From Bryobacteraceae bacterium (lineage in GTDB: Bacteria; Acidobacteriota; Terriglobia; Bryobacterales; Bryobacteraceae): a stretch of DNA of 6,959 nt. This document shows, piece by piece, positions 6,348-6,959 of this stretch. The notes below the pieces were generated by a model. It saw only the letters and a program-made list of their open reading frames with translations. It searched no databases and was not told the DNA's origin. The DNA is taken from positions 1 through 6,959 of the forward strand of contig CANGVB010000189.1 in the NCBI GenBank assembly GCA_947456995.1, read 5' to 3'. The translations under genes and the position numbers were made by a program. Numbering within the stretch: the first letter of the stretch is position 1; every line of letters starts with the position of its first letter.

Positions 6348-6959
6348 CTTTCGAGCAACGTCCTTACCATCTGTTGATAAATTCCCACTGCATCCAGCAA
6401 TTGCTTCTTCGGGATTCGTTCTTCGCTGGTATGTGCGACGTGAATCGTGCCGGGACCTAACAGGTATGGTTGTCCCCAGGCGCCCTGAAATGCCGGGATG
6501 TCAGTGGTATAGGAAGCTACCATGGTATCAAAACCGTCCATCCCACCCAGCAGAACTGGAGGAATTCGCAGGACTTCTGTGACTTCGACGGTGTTGCCGC
6601 AGGCCTCGCGTATGGCGGCAACGGTGGAATCGCCGTCTTCTACCAGCCGGATCAGCAACTCGGCTTTGGCTGCGTCAGGGATTACATTTGGTGCTCTGCC
6701 GCCGGAAATCAGGCCGATGTTCATGGTGGAGGGGCCGAGGATCTCGTGGACGGGCAAGTGGATTTTGCGTACTTTCTCCATTGCGTCGAGGAGCTTTTCG
6801 ATTGCAGACTCGCCGAGTTCTGGATAGGCAGAGTGGGCCATCTTGCCTTTGGCTGTGAGTTCGAGGCGCAGTGCGCCCTTGGAGCCCAGTGAGAGACGGT
6901 TTTCGGTAGGCTCGCCATTGATGATGAACTGGGAGCCGCGCGGATTGCGGCCAGCATGA
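6326..6959 (-). CDS. dapE: M20 family metallohydrolase, probable succinyl-diaminopimelate desuccinylase (partial, C-terminal 210 residues)
   Basis: The visible part is the C-terminal 210 residues. The frame stays open to the right edge (last full codon 6956-6958), so the true start is outside the window. M20 hydrolases are two-metal amidases; DapE would cleave N-succinyl-LL-diaminopimelate to succinate and LL-DAP in the cytoplasm. Visible family features, numbered from the first visible residue: the NGEPT metal-ligand segment with Glu16 (like Glu163 of Haemophilus DapE), the dimerisation-domain stretch KGKMAHSAYPELGES with His42, the conserved GGRAPNVIPDAAKAE at 86-100, and the C-terminal metal-ligand His176 in HVAHTSEE. 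The first metal ligands and the catalytic Glu pair would lie in the missing N-terminal half. The stop codon (TAG, 6328-6326) lies 22 nt inside asd. Sequence alone cannot exclude ArgE or another M20 deacylase; the DapE call rests on co-transcription with dapD, whose succinylated product needs this step. Family membership is near certain, the exact substrate less so. Confidence 0.8.
   Translation of the reverse strand, partial: HAGRNPRGSQFIINGEPTENRLSLGSKGALRLELTAKGKMAHSAYPELGESAIEKLLDAMEKVRKIHLPVHEILGPSTMNIGLISGGRAPNVIPDAAKAELLIRLVEDGDSTVAAIREACGNTVEVTEVLRIPPVLLGGMDGFDTMVASYTTDIPAFQGAWGQPYLLGPGTIHVAHTSEERIPKKQLLDAVGIYQQMVRTLLERCHPVLK
6361..6365 (-). promoter_or_regulatory. Widely spaced ribosome binding site of asd
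   Basis: AAGGA on the minus strand lies 13 nt before the asd ATG, longer than the usual 5-9 nt. No better-placed Shine-Dalgarno is visible. lysC has the same AAGGA at the same 13-nt distance. Confidence 0.4.

Overview
This window is the downstream end of a tightly packed biosynthetic operon read entirely on the minus strand, so transcription runs from high to low coordinates. In order of transcription it carries: an M20-family metallohydrolase, most likely DapE, cut by the right edge (6326-6959); aspartate-semialdehyde dehydrogenase asd (5301-6347); a lysine-type aspartokinase lysC (3974-5296); dihydrodipicolinate reductase dapB (3288-3977); dihydrodipicolinate synthase dapA (2405-3277); tetrahydrodipicolinate N-succinyltransferase dapD (1569-2405); and an exported PD40/TolB-like beta-propeller protein of unknown function (529-1566). 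Together the six enzymes take aspartate to LL-diaminopimelate by the succinylase route. The N-succinyl-DAP aminotransferase (DapC/ArgD), DapF and LysA are not in the window and must be supplied from elsewhere.

The genes overlap or nearly touch: a 22-nt overlap for dapE/asd, a 4-nt gap for asd/lysC, an ATGA overlap for lysC/dapB, a 10-nt gap for dapB/dapA, a TAATG overlap for dapA/dapD and a 2-nt gap for dapD/PD40. This indicates one transcript with translational coupling, and it includes the propeller gene. Feedback control probably acts through LysC, whose ACT region keeps most of the lysine-site residues known from E. coli aspartokinase III. No promoter or lysine riboswitch is visible, because the operon start lies beyond the right edge.

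Positions 1-528 hold no convincing gene. This stretch contains a minus-strand hairpin that could be a weak terminator, three copies of an 11-nt repeat, two perfect 12-bp palindromes, and imperfect repeats that look like the eroded end of an insertion sequence. It reads as a decayed intergenic or mobile-element scar after the operon.

The organism is a bacterium of moderately high GC. The short-type DapB, the Asd of the class common in archaea and fungi, the succinylase-route genes in one operon and the abundant PD40-type exported proteins would fit Acidobacteriota (Bryobacter/Solibacter-like). That assignment is inferred from gene style, not from a marker gene. No clearly new system was found. 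The most interesting point is the exported beta-propeller translated as the last member of a lysine/DAP operon.
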